Source of the DNA: a candidate division KSB1 bacterium
Lineage (GTDB): Bacteria > Electryoneota > RPQS01
Direction of reading: 5' to 3'
Length of the DNA stretch: 64,000 nucleotides
Assembly: GCA_016214895.1 (NCBI GenBank)
Contig: JACRMR010000003.1
Span: 186,001 to 250,000, forward strand
The notes under the pieces are model-generated. The model had not been told where the DNA came from, did not search any database, and worked only from the letters and a program-made list of their open reading frames with translations. The stretch's first letter is position 1. Every line of letters starts with the position of its first letter. Of this stretch, positions 19,349 through 28,243 are shown piece after piece. The position numbers were made by a program, and so were the translations under genes.

Positions 19349-20151
19349 ACGTGCCGGCCGCCGATGTCGAGTGGCATGTCGAGACGGTCGGTGATCCGGC
19401 GGCTCCGGCCCTGCTGCTCCTGCACGGTTTCGCAGGTTCGCATCGCACCTGGCTGCCGGTCGCGGCGGAGCTTGCCCGGGACCGCTATCTGATCATGCCG
19501 GATCTGCCGGGGCATGGCGCGACGCCGGTCTGTGACGCGCTCGGCTTGAACGAGCTGGCTGACGCGCTGGCCAGACTGTGCCGCGCAGTAACGAAGTCTG
19601 CACTATCGCTCTGCGGTTACAGCATGGGCGGTCGGATCGCGCTGCATCTGTTGCTTCGGCATCCGGCGGCGATCAGATCGTCCGTCCTGCTTGGAGCGTC
19701 GCCGGGGATTCCAAATCCAGCTGAGCGTTCCGCACGCCGCGCGCGGGACGATGCGCTCGCGGAGCGGATTCTCTCGCAACCCCTCGCGTGGTTTGTCAAC
19801 TACTGGGAGCGGCAACCGATCTTCGCCTCGCAGCACGCACTGGCTCTCGCGGATCGGACCGCCCTTCGCGCCGAGCGACTGGCCTGCAATCGTGACGGCC
19901 TGGCCGCGGCGTTGCGCCAGTGGGGCACCGGCGTGCAGGAGGACCTGCTGCCCGCGCTGAATCAGTCGCGGTCCCCCGTGCTGTTGGTGGCGGGCGAACA
20001 CGATCAGAAGTTTCGCGCGTCGAACGTGCGGCTGGAATCCGTGCTGCCGCAGGCGCGCCTCGCGATCATTCCCGGCGCCGGACACGCCGCGCACCTCGAG
20101 CAGCCCGCGGCATTCGGCAATTCCGTGCGGGCGTTCTTGTCTGGTTTCTAA
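19345..20151 (+). CDS. menH: SHCHC synthase MenH (alpha/beta hydrolase)
   Basis: A 268-residue alpha/beta hydrolase that eliminates pyruvate from SEPHCHC. The oxyanion-hole motif LLLHGFAGS lies at about 26-34, the nucleophile elbow GYSMGGR at about 92-98, the acid in GEHDQKF and the histidine in GAGHAAHLE near the C-terminus. The start was chosen because its ATG overlaps the menD stop by 4 bases; the longer upstream frame lies inside menD. Operon position between menD and menB supports MenH over a generic hydrolase. Confidence 0.92.
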   Translation: MNVPAADVEWHVETVGDPAAPALLLLHGFAGSHRTWLPVAAELARDRYLIMPDLPGHGATPVCDALGLNELADALARLCRAVTKSALSLCGYSMGGRIALHLLLRHPAAIRSSVLLGASPGIPNPAERSARRARDDALAERILSQPLAWFVNYWERQPIFASQHALALADRTALRAERLACNRDGLAAALRQWGTGVQEDLLPALNQSRSPVLLVAGEHDQKFRASNVRLESVLPQARLAIIPGAGHAAHLEQPAAFGNSVRAFLSGF

Positions 20152-21002
20152 TGTCTCATTTCCAATTTCTCAGATCGCCCATGTCCCTCTTTCCCTGGCA
20201 CTCCGCCGGCAATTATCAAGACATCCTCTATCACAAGTGGGATGGCATTGCCAAGATTACGATTAACCGGCCGGAGGTTCGCAACGCCTTCCGTCCGCGT
20301 ACGCTGTTCGATATGCAGCACGCGTTTCTGGATGCGCGCGAGGATCCGCAGGTCGGCGTGATTATCCTGACCGGTTCCGGCGATCTCGCGTTTTGCTCCG
20401 GCGGCGATCAGTCCATTCGCGGCGACCAGGGCTACGTCGGCGACGACGAAGTCCCGCGCTTGAACGTACTGGATCTGCAAAAACAGATTCGCAGCTTGCC
20501 CAAGCCGGTCGTCGCGATGGTCGCGGGCTATGCGATTGGCGGCGGCCACGTGCTGCACGTGGTGTGCGATCTCACGATTGCCGCGGACAACGCACGGTTC
20601 GGCCAGACCGGTCCGCGCGTCGGTTCGTTCGATGGCGGATTCGGCGCGGGTTATCTGGCGCGGATCGTCGGCCACAAGCGGGCGAAGGAAATCTGGTTCC
20701 TCTGTCGCCAATATGATGCGCAGCAGGCGTTGGCGATGGGGCTGGTGAACACCGTGGTACCGCTGGCCGAGTTGGAATCGACCACGGTCGCATGGTGCCG
20801 CGAAATGCTCGCGCTGTCGCCGCTGGCGTTGCGCTGTCTGAAGGCGGCGTTCAACGCGGAGACCGACGGTGAAGCCGGGCTACAGGAACTCGCCGGGAAT
20901 GCCACACTGCTCTATTACATGTCGGCGGAAGCGCAGGAGGGCCGCAATGCGTTCCGGGAGAAGCGTTCTCCGGATTTCTCGAAATTCAAGCGGCTGCCGT
21001 GA
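20151..21002 (+). CDS. menB: 1,4-dihydroxy-2-naphthoyl-CoA synthase MenB
   Basis: A crotonase-fold enzyme that cyclises O-succinylbenzoyl-CoA. It shows the MenB-specific segments [57 protein letters not shown] (the conserved Asp-rich loop) and the C-terminal [17 protein letters not shown]. The ATG at 20151 overlaps the menH stop by one base. A second in-frame ATG at 20181 is also possible and fits the family N-terminus well; the 30 bases between the two are a pyrimidine-rich stretch (CATTTCCAATTTCTC) resembling the leaders of other genes here. The stop overlaps the menA start by 4 bases. Confidence 0.96.
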   Translation: MSHFQFLRSPMSLFPWHSAGNYQDILYHKWDGIAKITINRPEVRNAFRPRTLFDMQHAFLDAREDPQVGVIILTGSGDLAFCSGGDQSIRGDQGYVGDDEVPRLNVLDLQKQIRSLPKPVVAMVAGYAIGGGHVLHVVCDLTIAADNARFGQTGPRVGSFDGGFGAGYLARIVGHKRAKEIWFLCRQYDAQQALAMGLVNTVVPLAELESTTVAWCREMLALSPLALRCLKAAFNAETDGEAGLQELAGNATLLYYMSAEAQEGRNAFREKRSPDFSKFKRLP

Positions 21003-21880
21003 CAAAGTTCCGCATTTGGCTGCTCGCTTCTCGGCCGAAAACGTTGCCGGCGGCGATCATGCCCGTGTTATTGGGAACGGCTTGCGCGATGCGTGGGGGT
21101 GCGATTGACGGTTGGATCTTTGCCTGTGTATTGTGCAGTGCGATGGCGATTCAAATCGGCACGAATTTCGCGAATGACTTTGCGGACTTCAAGTCCGGCG
21201 CCGATACTTCCGAACGACTGGGGCCGACGCGCGTCACGCAGGCGGGGTTGCTCTCGCCGGGCGCGGTCAAGGTGGGAGCGAATGTCGCGTTCTTGCTGGC
21301 GTTTCTTTGCGGAATTCCGTTGATGCTGAAAGGCGGCTGGCCGATTGTGGCGATTGGTCTGGCCGGCATCAGCTGCGGCTGGGCCTATACCAGCGGGCCG
21401 TATCCGCTGGGCTACAACGGTCTCGGTGAACTCGCTGTGATGCTCTTCTTTGGTTTCGCGGCGGTGATGGGGACTGCATACTTGCTGACTGGAGCGTGGA
21501 GCGCGCTCAGCGCAGTCGTGTCCGTTGTTCCGGCGTGTCATGCCGCGGCGCTACTGGCGGCAAACAATTTGCGCGACCTCGACACCGATGCAGCGGCGGG
21601 CAAACACACGCTGGCGGTACGGTTCGGTCGTACATTTGCGCGGTGGGAGTTCGCCGTTTTGTTGTTGCTTCCGTTCGCCGTTCCCCTGTATCTTGTGAGC
21701 GCGGAACCGTGCTCCGCGTGGCTGCTGCTGCCATTGCTCACGATGCCGGTAGCCCTGCGCGCCACACTGATTGCGTCGCGCGCGGGCAGCGGACTTGCCA
21801 TCATTCCCGTGTTCCGCCTGACGGCCCTTCTGTTGGCGTCGTTCGGGCTGTTGTTCACGGTCGGTCTGATCGTCGCATGA
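20999..21880 (+). CDS. menA: 1,4-dihydroxy-2-naphthoate prenyltransferase MenA (GTG start)
   Basis: A 293-residue integral membrane UbiA-family prenyltransferase that adds the isoprenoid chain to DHNA in the inner membrane. Eight or nine hydrophobic helices are visible. The first Asp-rich motif is [14 protein letters not shown] (about 57-70) and the second [18 protein letters not shown] (about 188-205), both as in MenA. The N-terminal [12 protein letters not shown] matches the family. The GTG start overlaps the menB stop by 4 bases, and the gene overlaps menC by 4 bases. Confidence 0.95.
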   Translation: MTKFRIWLLASRPKTLPAAIMPVLLGTACAMRGGAIDGWIFACVLCSAMAIQIGTNFANDFADFKSGADTSERLGPTRVTQAGLLSPGAVKVGANVAFLLAFLCGIPLMLKGGWPIVAIGLAGISCGWAYTSGPYPLGYNGLGELAVMLFFGFAAVMGTAYLLTGAWSALSAVVSVVPACHAAALLAANNLRDLDTDAAAGKHTLAVRFGRTFARWEFAVLLLLPFAVPLYLVSAEPCSAWLLLPLLTMPVALRATLIASRAGSGLAIIPVFRLTALLLASFGLLFTVGLIVA

Positions 21881-22977
21881 GACCGCCGCGTCTGACGTGG
21901 ACGAATTACGCGCTGCCCTTGCGTGAGCCGGTGCAGACGGCGCGCGGAACGATTGTCCGGCGCGACGGAGTATTGATTGCGCTGCGTGACGACGACGGGA
22001 TCACCGGCATCGGTGACGCCGCCCCCGATTCCCGCTTCGGCTCCGAGACACTGGACGAGTTGCGCTCCGCGCTGGCGGGACTTCAATTTTCCGCTGCCCT
22101 CCCGCCTGCGGTTAACAAGCTTCCCGAGTGGCTGCAAGCATGCGGTGTCTCGCCCTATGTTCACCCGGCGCTCAGCTTCGCGCTGGAGTCCGCCGCGTTG
22201 GCGATGCTGTGTCAACGACTCCACACTCCGCTGCACGTGGCGTTGCGCGCCGGCGCGCCAGCGGAGGTGATGGTCAACGCGCTGATCGGCGGCGCTTCCT
22301 CGCCGCAGCGATTCGAACAGGCGGAAGCGGCACTTCGCGGCGGCTTCCACGTCCTGAAGTTCAAGTGCGGCGGTCGCGGCACGGCGGACGAAGTTGCCTG
22401 GTTGCGCAGAGTGACGGAGCGCCACCCGACCGTTGAGTGGCGCGCCGATGCCAACGGGCGGTGGTCGCTGCCGGAAGCCCTCGCGTTCTGCACGACGGCT
22501 CGCGGCTTGCCGCTCGAATACATCGAAGATCCGCTCGCGCATGCGCACCCGGAGTCGCTGGCCCTGCTGAGGCGCGAGACCGGCGTCCGCATCGCGCTGG
22601 ACGAATCGTCGCGCGATGATGTCTGGCGCGCGGCGCGGATTGCCAATCGTGTGTTTCACACGTTAATCATCAAGCCCACCATCTTCGGAATCACGACGCG
22701 GGCACCGGCGCTAATCGCGAAGGCCGCAAGCGCGGGCATGCGCGTGGTCATGAGCAGTTTCTATGAATCATCGGTGGGCCTTTCGTACGTCGCTGCCGCC
22801 GCTGCCGCCCTGCCCGGTCCGACGGTCGCGCACGGGATCGGCACGGCGACGCACTTTTCCGAAGACGTGACGGAGGATCCGCTGCTTCCGGAAAGCGGAA
22901 TGCTGCGGATTCCGGACGTCCGGGAACTTCCAGGCATGTTAAGATCCGCGTACCTGCGCAAACTTCAATTGAGCTGA
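21877..22977 (+). CDS. menC: o-Succinylbenzoate synthase MenC
   Basis: A 366-residue enolase-superfamily enzyme that dehydrates SHCHC to o-succinylbenzoate. The expected catalytic set is visible: the LKFKCGG lysine pair, RADANGRW (first metal aspartate), YIEDP (glutamate), ALDES (aspartate) and the IIKPT lysine. The length is typical. The ATG lies in a 4-base overlap with the menA stop, and menE starts 8 bases after its stop. Dipeptide epimerases share the fold, but the operon context makes OSB synthase the clear choice. Confidence 0.93.
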   Translation: MRPPRLTWTNYALPLREPVQTARGTIVRRDGVLIALRDDDGITGIGDAAPDSRFGSETLDELRSALAGLQFSAALPPAVNKLPEWLQACGVSPYVHPALSFALESAALAMLCQRLHTPLHVALRAGAPAEVMVNALIGGASSPQRFEQAEAALRGGFHVLKFKCGGRGTADEVAWLRRVTERHPTVEWRADANGRWSLPEALAFCTTARGLPLEYIEDPLAHAHPESLALLRRETGVRIALDESSRDDVWRAARIANRVFHTLIIKPTIFGITTRAPALIAKAASAGMRVVMSSFYESSVGLSYVAAAAAALPGPTVAHGIGTATHFSEDVTEDPLLPESGMLRIPDVRELPGMLRSAYLRKLQLS

Positions 22978-22985
22978 ACCCTACC

Positions 22986-24344
22986 ATGGCGGCTGCAAAC
23001 CAAACGGTTGAGGAACTGGCGCGCGCACTCAGCGCGCGCTTTCCGGTTCGTGGTTCGCGGATCGGGCTATGGGGTCGCAACTCCGCGGACTACGCGCTGG
23101 CGATCCGGGCGATCCTGCGCGCGGGACAAACAGCAGTGCCGCTCAGCACGCGATGGGATTCCACGGCGCTCGCGGCGGCGCTTGCGCGCACGGAGTTGAG
23201 CGGCATCATCGACTTCGACGAACGATGTCCAATTGCCGATACGACAGCGTGCCTGAGCCATGGCGAACTCGCTCAAGACGTTCGAACGCCGGCGGTGATC
23301 CCTGGCCACCCTGCGGCAAACGAGATCGCGGCGCTCGTCTTCACGTCCGGATCGAGCGGCGAGTTGAAAGTTGTCGCACACACGTATGGATCGCTGCTTG
23401 CGCATGCCCGTTCCGTCTGTGCGCATCTGAAATTGACGGCGTCCGACTGCTGGTTGGCCTGCTTGCCGCTGTATCACATCGGCGGTTTGGCGATTCCGCT
23501 GCGCTGCGCGGAAGTCGGAGCCGGCTGTTGCTACTGTGACTCGTCGGATCTTGACGGGATCGAGCGCCGGCTCGACAGCGGGGAGATTAGCATCGTGTCG
23601 CTCGTCCCGACGCAGCTTCAGCGAGTGCTCGACCGCCGCGCGGAGCGGCCGTTCCATCGGCGGCTTCGCGCCATTATTGTTGGCGGTGGCACGGTCTCAC
23701 CGGCGCTGTTGGAGCGGTGTTCGATTGCGTATCCGACCTACGGCTTGACGGAGTCCGGCTCGATGCTCACGTGCGCGCGACCGGGCGCGGACGCGCGCGA
23801 GCGCAATAGCGCGGGTGCAGCCTTGCCGGGTGTAGAACTGCGCATCGTCAATGCGCACGGCGGGGTCCTGCCGCACGGTGAGCGTGGCGAGATTACCGCC
23901 CGTGGTCCCGGGCTTGCGCGCGGCTATTGGAAAGATCCCAACGCAACAGCCCTCGCATTTCGCGAGGGCTGGCTGTGGACCGGTGATCTCGGGCAGCTGG
24001 ACGAATCCGGTTATCTGCATCTGCACGGGCGGGCGGATTTGCAGATGAAATCAGGCGGCGAGAAGATTCATCCGGCGGAGCTTGAACGCGCGTTGGAGCA
24101 GATCGCCGGCGTGCGGCAGGCGGTGGTGCTGCCCGTCGCGGATGCGGAATGGGGACAGCGGCCCGTCGCGTTTGTCGCGCTACGCCCGGGCGCGACGCGG
24201 ACCGGCGAGGAATTGCGCACGGAGTTATCGCGGCTGCTGCCGGCCTGGAAGCTGCCGCTGCGGATCGAGCTCGTGGCCGCGCTGCCGCTGCTGGACAACG
24301 GCAAGGTGGACTTGTCGGCACTGCGCAATCTCCTTCGCATGTAG
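22986..24344 (+). CDS. menE: o-Succinylbenzoate-CoA ligase MenE
   Basis: A 452-residue adenylate-forming ligase that activates o-succinylbenzoate with CoA. The ATP-binding loop FTSGSSGELKVV is at about 119-130, the YGLTESGS motif near 254, the hinge segment WTGDLGQLDESGYL near 331, GRADLQMKSGGEKIHPAELE near 350-369 and the catalytic lysine in NGKVD near the end. It is on the short side of the family, as MenE usually is. It is the last gene of the plus-strand men operon and ends only 5 bases before the stop of a convergent thioesterase gene, with no room for a terminator between them. Confidence 0.94.
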   Translation: MAAANQTVEELARALSARFPVRGSRIGLWGRNSADYALAIRAILRAGQTAVPLSTRWDSTALAAALARTELSGIIDFDERCPIADTTACLSHGELAQDVRTPAVIPGHPAANEIAALVFTSGSSGELKVVAHTYGSLLAHARSVCAHLKLTASDCWLACLPLYHIGGLAIPLRCAEVGAGCCYCDSSDLDGIERRLDSGEISIVSLVPTQLQRVLDRRAERPFHRRLRAIIVGGGTVSPALLERCSIAYPTYGLTESGSMLTCARPGADARERNSAGAALPGVELRIVNAHGGVLPHGERGEITARGPGLARGYWKDPNATALAFREGWLWTGDLGQLDESGYLHLHGRADLQMKSGGEKIHPAELERALEQIAGVRQAVVLPVADAEWGQRPVAFVALRPGATRTGEELRTELSRLLPAWKLPLRIELVAALPLLDNGKVDLSALRNLLRM

Positions 24345-24349
24345 CCGGG

Positions 24350-24778
24350 TCACACTCCGTTCGGCACGAAGTGCTTGCCGAGCGCTTGCCGGAAGTCGTC
24401 GGGCAGCTCAAGCGGTCGATAGGTTTTCAGTTCGACGCAGACATGCACCGTCGCGGCTTTCGCGGCGGTTTTTTCATTGGCGGTCATGAGCGCAAACTCG
24501 ACGCGATAGGAACTGCTGCCCAGCTCGGTGACGCGGGTCACGATATCCACGTCATCACCGCAGCGGAGCGGAGCGAAGAAATCTCCTTCGATGTGCGCGA
24601 GCGGCAGGCCGAACGGGCGTTCGCGAAACAGCCGCGGCAAGCCGTAACCGATGTTCTTCATCATGGCTTCATAAGCCTGATGGCAGATGCGGGTCAGGTT
24701 GGCGGAGAACAGCACGCCGGCCGCATCGGTATCGTGCAGCCCGAGGGAATAGTGGAAATGAAAGGGGACGCCGGGCAT
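24350..24778 (-). CDS. Hotdog-fold thioesterase, probable DHNA-CoA thioesterase
   Basis: A 142-residue protein of the 4-hydroxybenzoyl-CoA thioesterase family. The active-site segment reads HDTDAAGVLFSANL at about residues 14-27, with the aspartate typical of this family, followed by HIEGDFFAPLRCGD and VELKTYRP. Cyanobacterial and plant relatives hydrolyse DHNA-CoA to DHNA, the step between MenB and MenA; with the complete men operon convergent and only 5 bases away, that role is the best inference. It is on the opposite strand, so it is not co-transcribed with the operon. A different acyl-CoA substrate cannot be excluded. Confidence 0.8.
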   Translation of the reverse strand: MPGVPFHFHYSLGLHDTDAAGVLFSANLTRICHQAYEAMMKNIGYGLPRLFRERPFGLPLAHIEGDFFAPLRCGDDVDIVTRVTELGSSSYRVEFALMTANEKTAAKAATVHVCVELKTYRPLELPDDFRQALGKHFVPNGV

Positions 24779-24808
24779 GGTAAAGGGGAAAGCTGGTGTG
24801 GCAAAGCA

Positions 24809-24837
24809 GACAGGCCGCGAATCGCTCGCGGCCTGTC
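24809..24837 (-). terminator. 12-bp hairpin after P-domain T9SS gene
   Basis: GACAGGCCGCGA paired with TCGCGGCCTGTC over a five-base loop, 28 bases past the stop at 24866; TGCTTTGCC follows on the minus strand. It sits between that gene and the thioesterase gene on the same strand. Confidence 0.6.
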
Positions 24838-24865
24838 GCCGTTTTGCACGTATGCGGTCAGCGGC

Positions 24866-27800
24866 TCAGCGGAGCAACATGACTTTGTTGGTGAAGACGT
24901 GTCCCTCGGATCGCAGTTGCACGATATAGAGACCGGTGCCGACATCGAGGCCGCGCGAATCGCGACCGCTCCAGGTGACGACGTGGTGACCGGCATTCAG
25001 CGAGCCATTGACCAGCATCGCGACCTCTTGTCCCAGCAGGTTGTAGATCATGAGCGAGACCAGGGCCGTCTGCGGAACATCGACGCGCAACTCGGTGGAC
25101 GAGTTGAACGGATTCGGGTAGTTGTTCAAAAGCGCGAATTCGGTCGGCAGATTGACGACCGGATCGTCCCCGCTCGAAGAGACGTCGAGGGAGACCGGAA
25201 TCTGGTACGGGCTGCCGGTCGCGGAGTGCGTGACGGTGATTCGCGACAGGTGCTCGCCGATGCTCAGATTCCCGGCATCAAAGATGACGGTGATTTCCAC
25301 AGCTTGCGAGGCCGGCAGATTCCCTTGCGCCGGGTTTTCAGTCATCCACGCCGAGGTATCGGCCAGCGACCAGGTCAGGGGGCAATTCCCGGCATTGGTG
25401 ATCGTGAAGGTGGTCGAGGATACGTCGCCGATCACGACCTGATGGCTGATGGAGGTCACGCTGAAGGCGGCGGCCGGATTCAGCATCTCGATATCGAGCG
25501 TCGTCGTGATCTCGTCTTCGATGACGACCCCGGTCGCGGCAAAGTCGCAGAAGCCGTCGCGGTGCACGGAAACCGAATAGGTGCCCGCTTCGATACTGTG
25601 GAAGGAGTAGAATCCGTTTTCGTCGGCGGTTTCAGTTTCGTCGAGTTCAACAATCGTGACGACGGCGCCGGCGACGGGCAGTTGCGATTGCAGTCCGGTC
25701 ACGGTGCCTTCGAGATCACCGCGCGGACCGATGGAGCCGCCGAAGATCACCTGCCAACTGTTGATTGCGCCCTGATCGGCGCCGGCGGCATCATAGACGA
25801 TGAACGTCCAGTTGCCCATAGCCGGCTGCGCATTGAATGCGGACAGGGGTTGTTCGGGCAGGAAGGTGCCCGTAAACGGCGCGACGCCCTGTGCGATCGG
25901 CGTCGTCGCTTGATCCGTGAAGATGGTCTCGATGTAGTTTTCGCCGGTACCGCCGTGCCGGTTTGAGAGCTGCACGCGCTCGCCCGCGGGGTTCTCGATC
26001 CAGAGAATCAGGTCGCCGTCGAAGGTATGCGTCAGGCTGACAATCCGCACGACGACGTATTCGAGATCGAATTCATCCGGTACCGTGATCGGCGCGTAGG
26101 ACGTGTCGTTGTCCGTGATCGGCACGGGGTCGCCGGTGTAGTCATAGAGGATGACTCCCGACTGCATCTCGGCATTGACCGTAATGACGTCGCCATCGCC
26201 GACGGAGACGTTGGGCACCGATTCGCCTTCAAAGAAGACCGCACTGAAATTTACGGTGTAGGTTCCCGGCGTCACGAAGCCAAAGCGATACTGGCCCGCG
26301 GCATTCGTATGACGGGACAGGTTCGTGCCGTCGATTGTGACTTCGGCGTTGGGTATCGGCTGATCGTTTTCCGCGCTCGTTACCGTACCTTGAATCGTTC
26401 CGCCGAGGTCGGAGCCGGGCGTGATGAACAATTCCCAGGCCAGCAACTGGCCGCTGTCGGTGGCGTCGCGGTCGTCGATGGTCAGAATCCAGGTGCCGAG
26501 GGCGTCCTGCCCGTCGAGGACGGACAGCGGGGATTCCGGAATAAAGTCGCCGGTATAGGGGGCGGTGCCGTTGGCGATGGGCGTGGTTGCTTCATCGTCG
26601 AAAGCGGTATTGGTGAAGTTGTCGTTCACACCTCCGCGACGGTTGACGAGCGTAACCACGGAGCCTTCGGGCGACGTGAGCGTAACGATCAGGTCGCCGA
26701 CGGACGTATGCGCGACATCGAGCACAACGTCGAGATCAGAGATATTGATCGACTGATCGATGACGATTTCCGACGTGACCACACCTTGCAACGGAATATC
26801 GACGGGCACATTGAAGGACGGGAAATTCAGGAGTCCGAGGTTCACCAATGTCAGATCGACGGTGGTATTCTGATTGGCATTGACCTGAACCCCGAAGGCG
26901 GTGTCGGACTCGAACCCGCGCTTGGTGGCATAGATGCTGTAGGTTCCGACGGGCACGAGCGGGAAGCTGAAATCACCCTGATTGTCGGTGAACGTCTGGG
27001 CGCCGGCGATTCCCGGATTAATCACCCGTGCCTGAAACAGCGGTTGGCCGCCGTCATCGCTGACGTGGCCGGAGATGGAACCGGATTCGCCGAGCGTGAA
27101 CCAGATCGCGAGATCATTGACCGGCTGGATTCCGGTGGTATTGCAAACATAGTGCAGAGCGGGGCCGGTGCCGGTCGCCTGAATGCCGATGGTCATCGAG
27201 CTGTCGGTGGCGGCCAGCCAGACCAGATTCTGATACTGGAACTTCATGCGGCCGTCCGCGAACAGCAGCAGCTCGAACTTGACGGAGGTGCCGGGCGAGC
27301 AGCAGTGCCCGATGGAATCGTATTCGATGACGACGTAATCGCCGAAGTTGCGCCACGCGATGACATTGGAGCCGGAGTTGCCCTGTCCGCCGTAGTCGAG
27401 ATGCAGGTCATCCCAGTAGGGGAAGATCGTCGGCCCGGCATAGAGACTGGTGGGCAGGCAGGCGTTGACGTAGGGATGGATCGCCGTGGTGAACTGGATC
27501 GTGCCATTTGTCGCGATTTGACACGTTGAGTAGCTTGCACCGTAGAACGGGAAGTCCATCGCGAAGTTGAGCGCCTGGTGGTTGTCGTCGTGACTGCCGG
27601 TCCAAGCGAGCCAGGTTGCCAACGGGTCGCCGCTGAGTTCGATCCACTCGAAGGTTGCGGTGTCCCCGCCCTGATTATCGACGAATTGATAGCCGAAGGC
27701 ATCGGGGCCGCCGACATTATCGAGACCGCGGGTATCGCGCAGCGGTTCCTCAGGATAGCGGGCCGTCAGCTCTTCCAGTCGCATTTTCTCGGCAAAGCTG

Positions 27801-27994
27801 AGTTCCTCGCCGCGATTCATGCGGTCGAGGATCGATTCCAGCTCCTTCATTTCCTGTTTGGCAAGCGAGTTCTGCTGGTCCTGCCAGGATTTCGTGTACA
27901 GCGGGTCGGCGGCGGTTCCGGCGCTGAGCACACCGAACATCCACACGATGCCGATCAACAGAACCGCGGGCACAAGGTAACGTGCGAGTTTCAA
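24866..27994 (-). CDS. T9SS-sorted secreted protein with P-domains and carboxypeptidase-regulatory modules (TTG start)
   Basis: A 1042-residue surface or extracellular protein. TTG at 27994 is taken as start because GGGAGG stands six bases upstream and a membrane-spanning signal sequence follows (residues about 8-28). In order: an N-terminal domain with FDFPFYGxxY and IFPYWDDL segments (about 95-300), a carboxypeptidase-regulatory-like fold (about 312-390), a proprotein-convertase P-domain (about 400-535, LIVTLTSPEG and GTWILTIDD), a second regulatory-like module (about 545-610), a second P-domain (about 620-755, LILWIENPAG and GNWTFIVYD), a third regulatory-like module (about 765-850), an Ig-like module and the type IX sorting domain with NYPNPFNSSTELRV and terminal KVMLLR. 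No peptidase domain is present although P-domains often accompany one. Confidence 0.88.
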   Translation of the reverse strand: MKLARYLVPAVLLIGIVWMFGVLSAGTAADPLYTKSWQDQQNSLAKQEMKELESILDRMNRGEELSFAEKMRLEELTARYPEEPLRDTRGLDNVGGPDAFGYQFVDNQGGDTATFEWIELSGDPLATWLAWTGSHDDNHQALNFAMDFPFYGASYSTCQIATNGTIQFTTAIHPYVNACLPTSLYAGPTIFPYWDDLHLDYGGQGNSGSNVIAWRNFGDYVVIEYDSIGHCCSPGTSVKFELLLFADGRMKFQYQNLVWLAATDSSMTIGIQATGTGPALHYVCNTTGIQPVNDLAIWFTLGESGSISGHVSDDGGQPLFQARVINPGIAGAQTFTDNQGDFSFPLVPVGTYSIYATKRGFESDTAFGVQVNANQNTTVDLTLVNLGLLNFPSFNVPVDIPLQGVVTSEIVIDQSINISDLDVVLDVAHTSVGDLIVTLTSPEGSVVTLVNRRGGVNDNFTNTAFDDEATTPIANGTAPYTGDFIPESPLSVLDGQDALGTWILTIDDRDATDSGQLLAWELFITPGSDLGGTIQGTVTSAENDQPIPNAEVTIDGTNLSRHTNAAGQYRFGFVTPGTYTVNFSAVFFEGESVPNVSVGDGDVITVNAEMQSGVILYDYTGDPVPITDNDTSYAPITVPDEFDLEYVVVRIVSLTHTFDGDLILWIENPAGERVQLSNRHGGTGENYIETIFTDQATTPIAQGVAPFTGTFLPEQPLSAFNAQPAMGNWTFIVYDAAGADQGAINSWQVIFGGSIGPRGDLEGTVTGLQSQLPVAGAVVTIVELDETETADENGFYSFHSIEAGTYSVSVHRDGFCDFAATGVVIEDEITTTLDIEMLNPAAAFSVTSISHQVVIGDVSSTTFTITNAGNCPLTWSLADTSAWMTENPAQGNLPASQAVEITVIFDAGNLSIGEHLSRITVTHSATGSPYQIPVSLDVSSSGDDPVVNLPTEFALLNNYPNPFNSSTELRVDVPQTALVSLMIYNLLGQEVAMLVNGSLNAGHHVVTWSGRDSRGLDVGTGLYIVQLRSEGHVFTNKVMLLR

Positions 27995-28199
27995 GGCAAC
28001 CTCCCGGAAATATGAGTGAATCTCGATGGTCTCAAGGCCGCGCCTCCGTGAAGTCGGAAGCCGTCCCCCGTCCTGACCTTCCTATTGCCAGAATCTACGA
28101 ACCCGGCGTGAAACAAGCAATAGTGCATAGCGGATGAGATACGACGGCGGGGTACGAGCCTCAACATCGCGGGTCAGAGCAATTTTCGTGGCAACCACG

Positions 28200-28220
28200 G
28201 GCGGCCTCCGCAAGGCGGCC
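28200..28220 (-). terminator. Imperfect hairpin after glycosyltransferase operon
   Basis: An 8-bp stem with one internal mismatch, 23 bases beyond the GT4 stop codon; a second small hairpin (CGTGG-CAA-CCACG) lies just beyond it. No U-tract. The rest of 28015-28243 shows nothing recognisable. Confidence 0.4.
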
Positions 28221-28243
28221 AACGACGGGAGCTTAACGGTGAT

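Noticed and set aside
24149-27529. Long plus-strand frames antisense to the P-domain T9SS gene
   Set aside because: No family resemblance; they mirror the real gene on the other strand.
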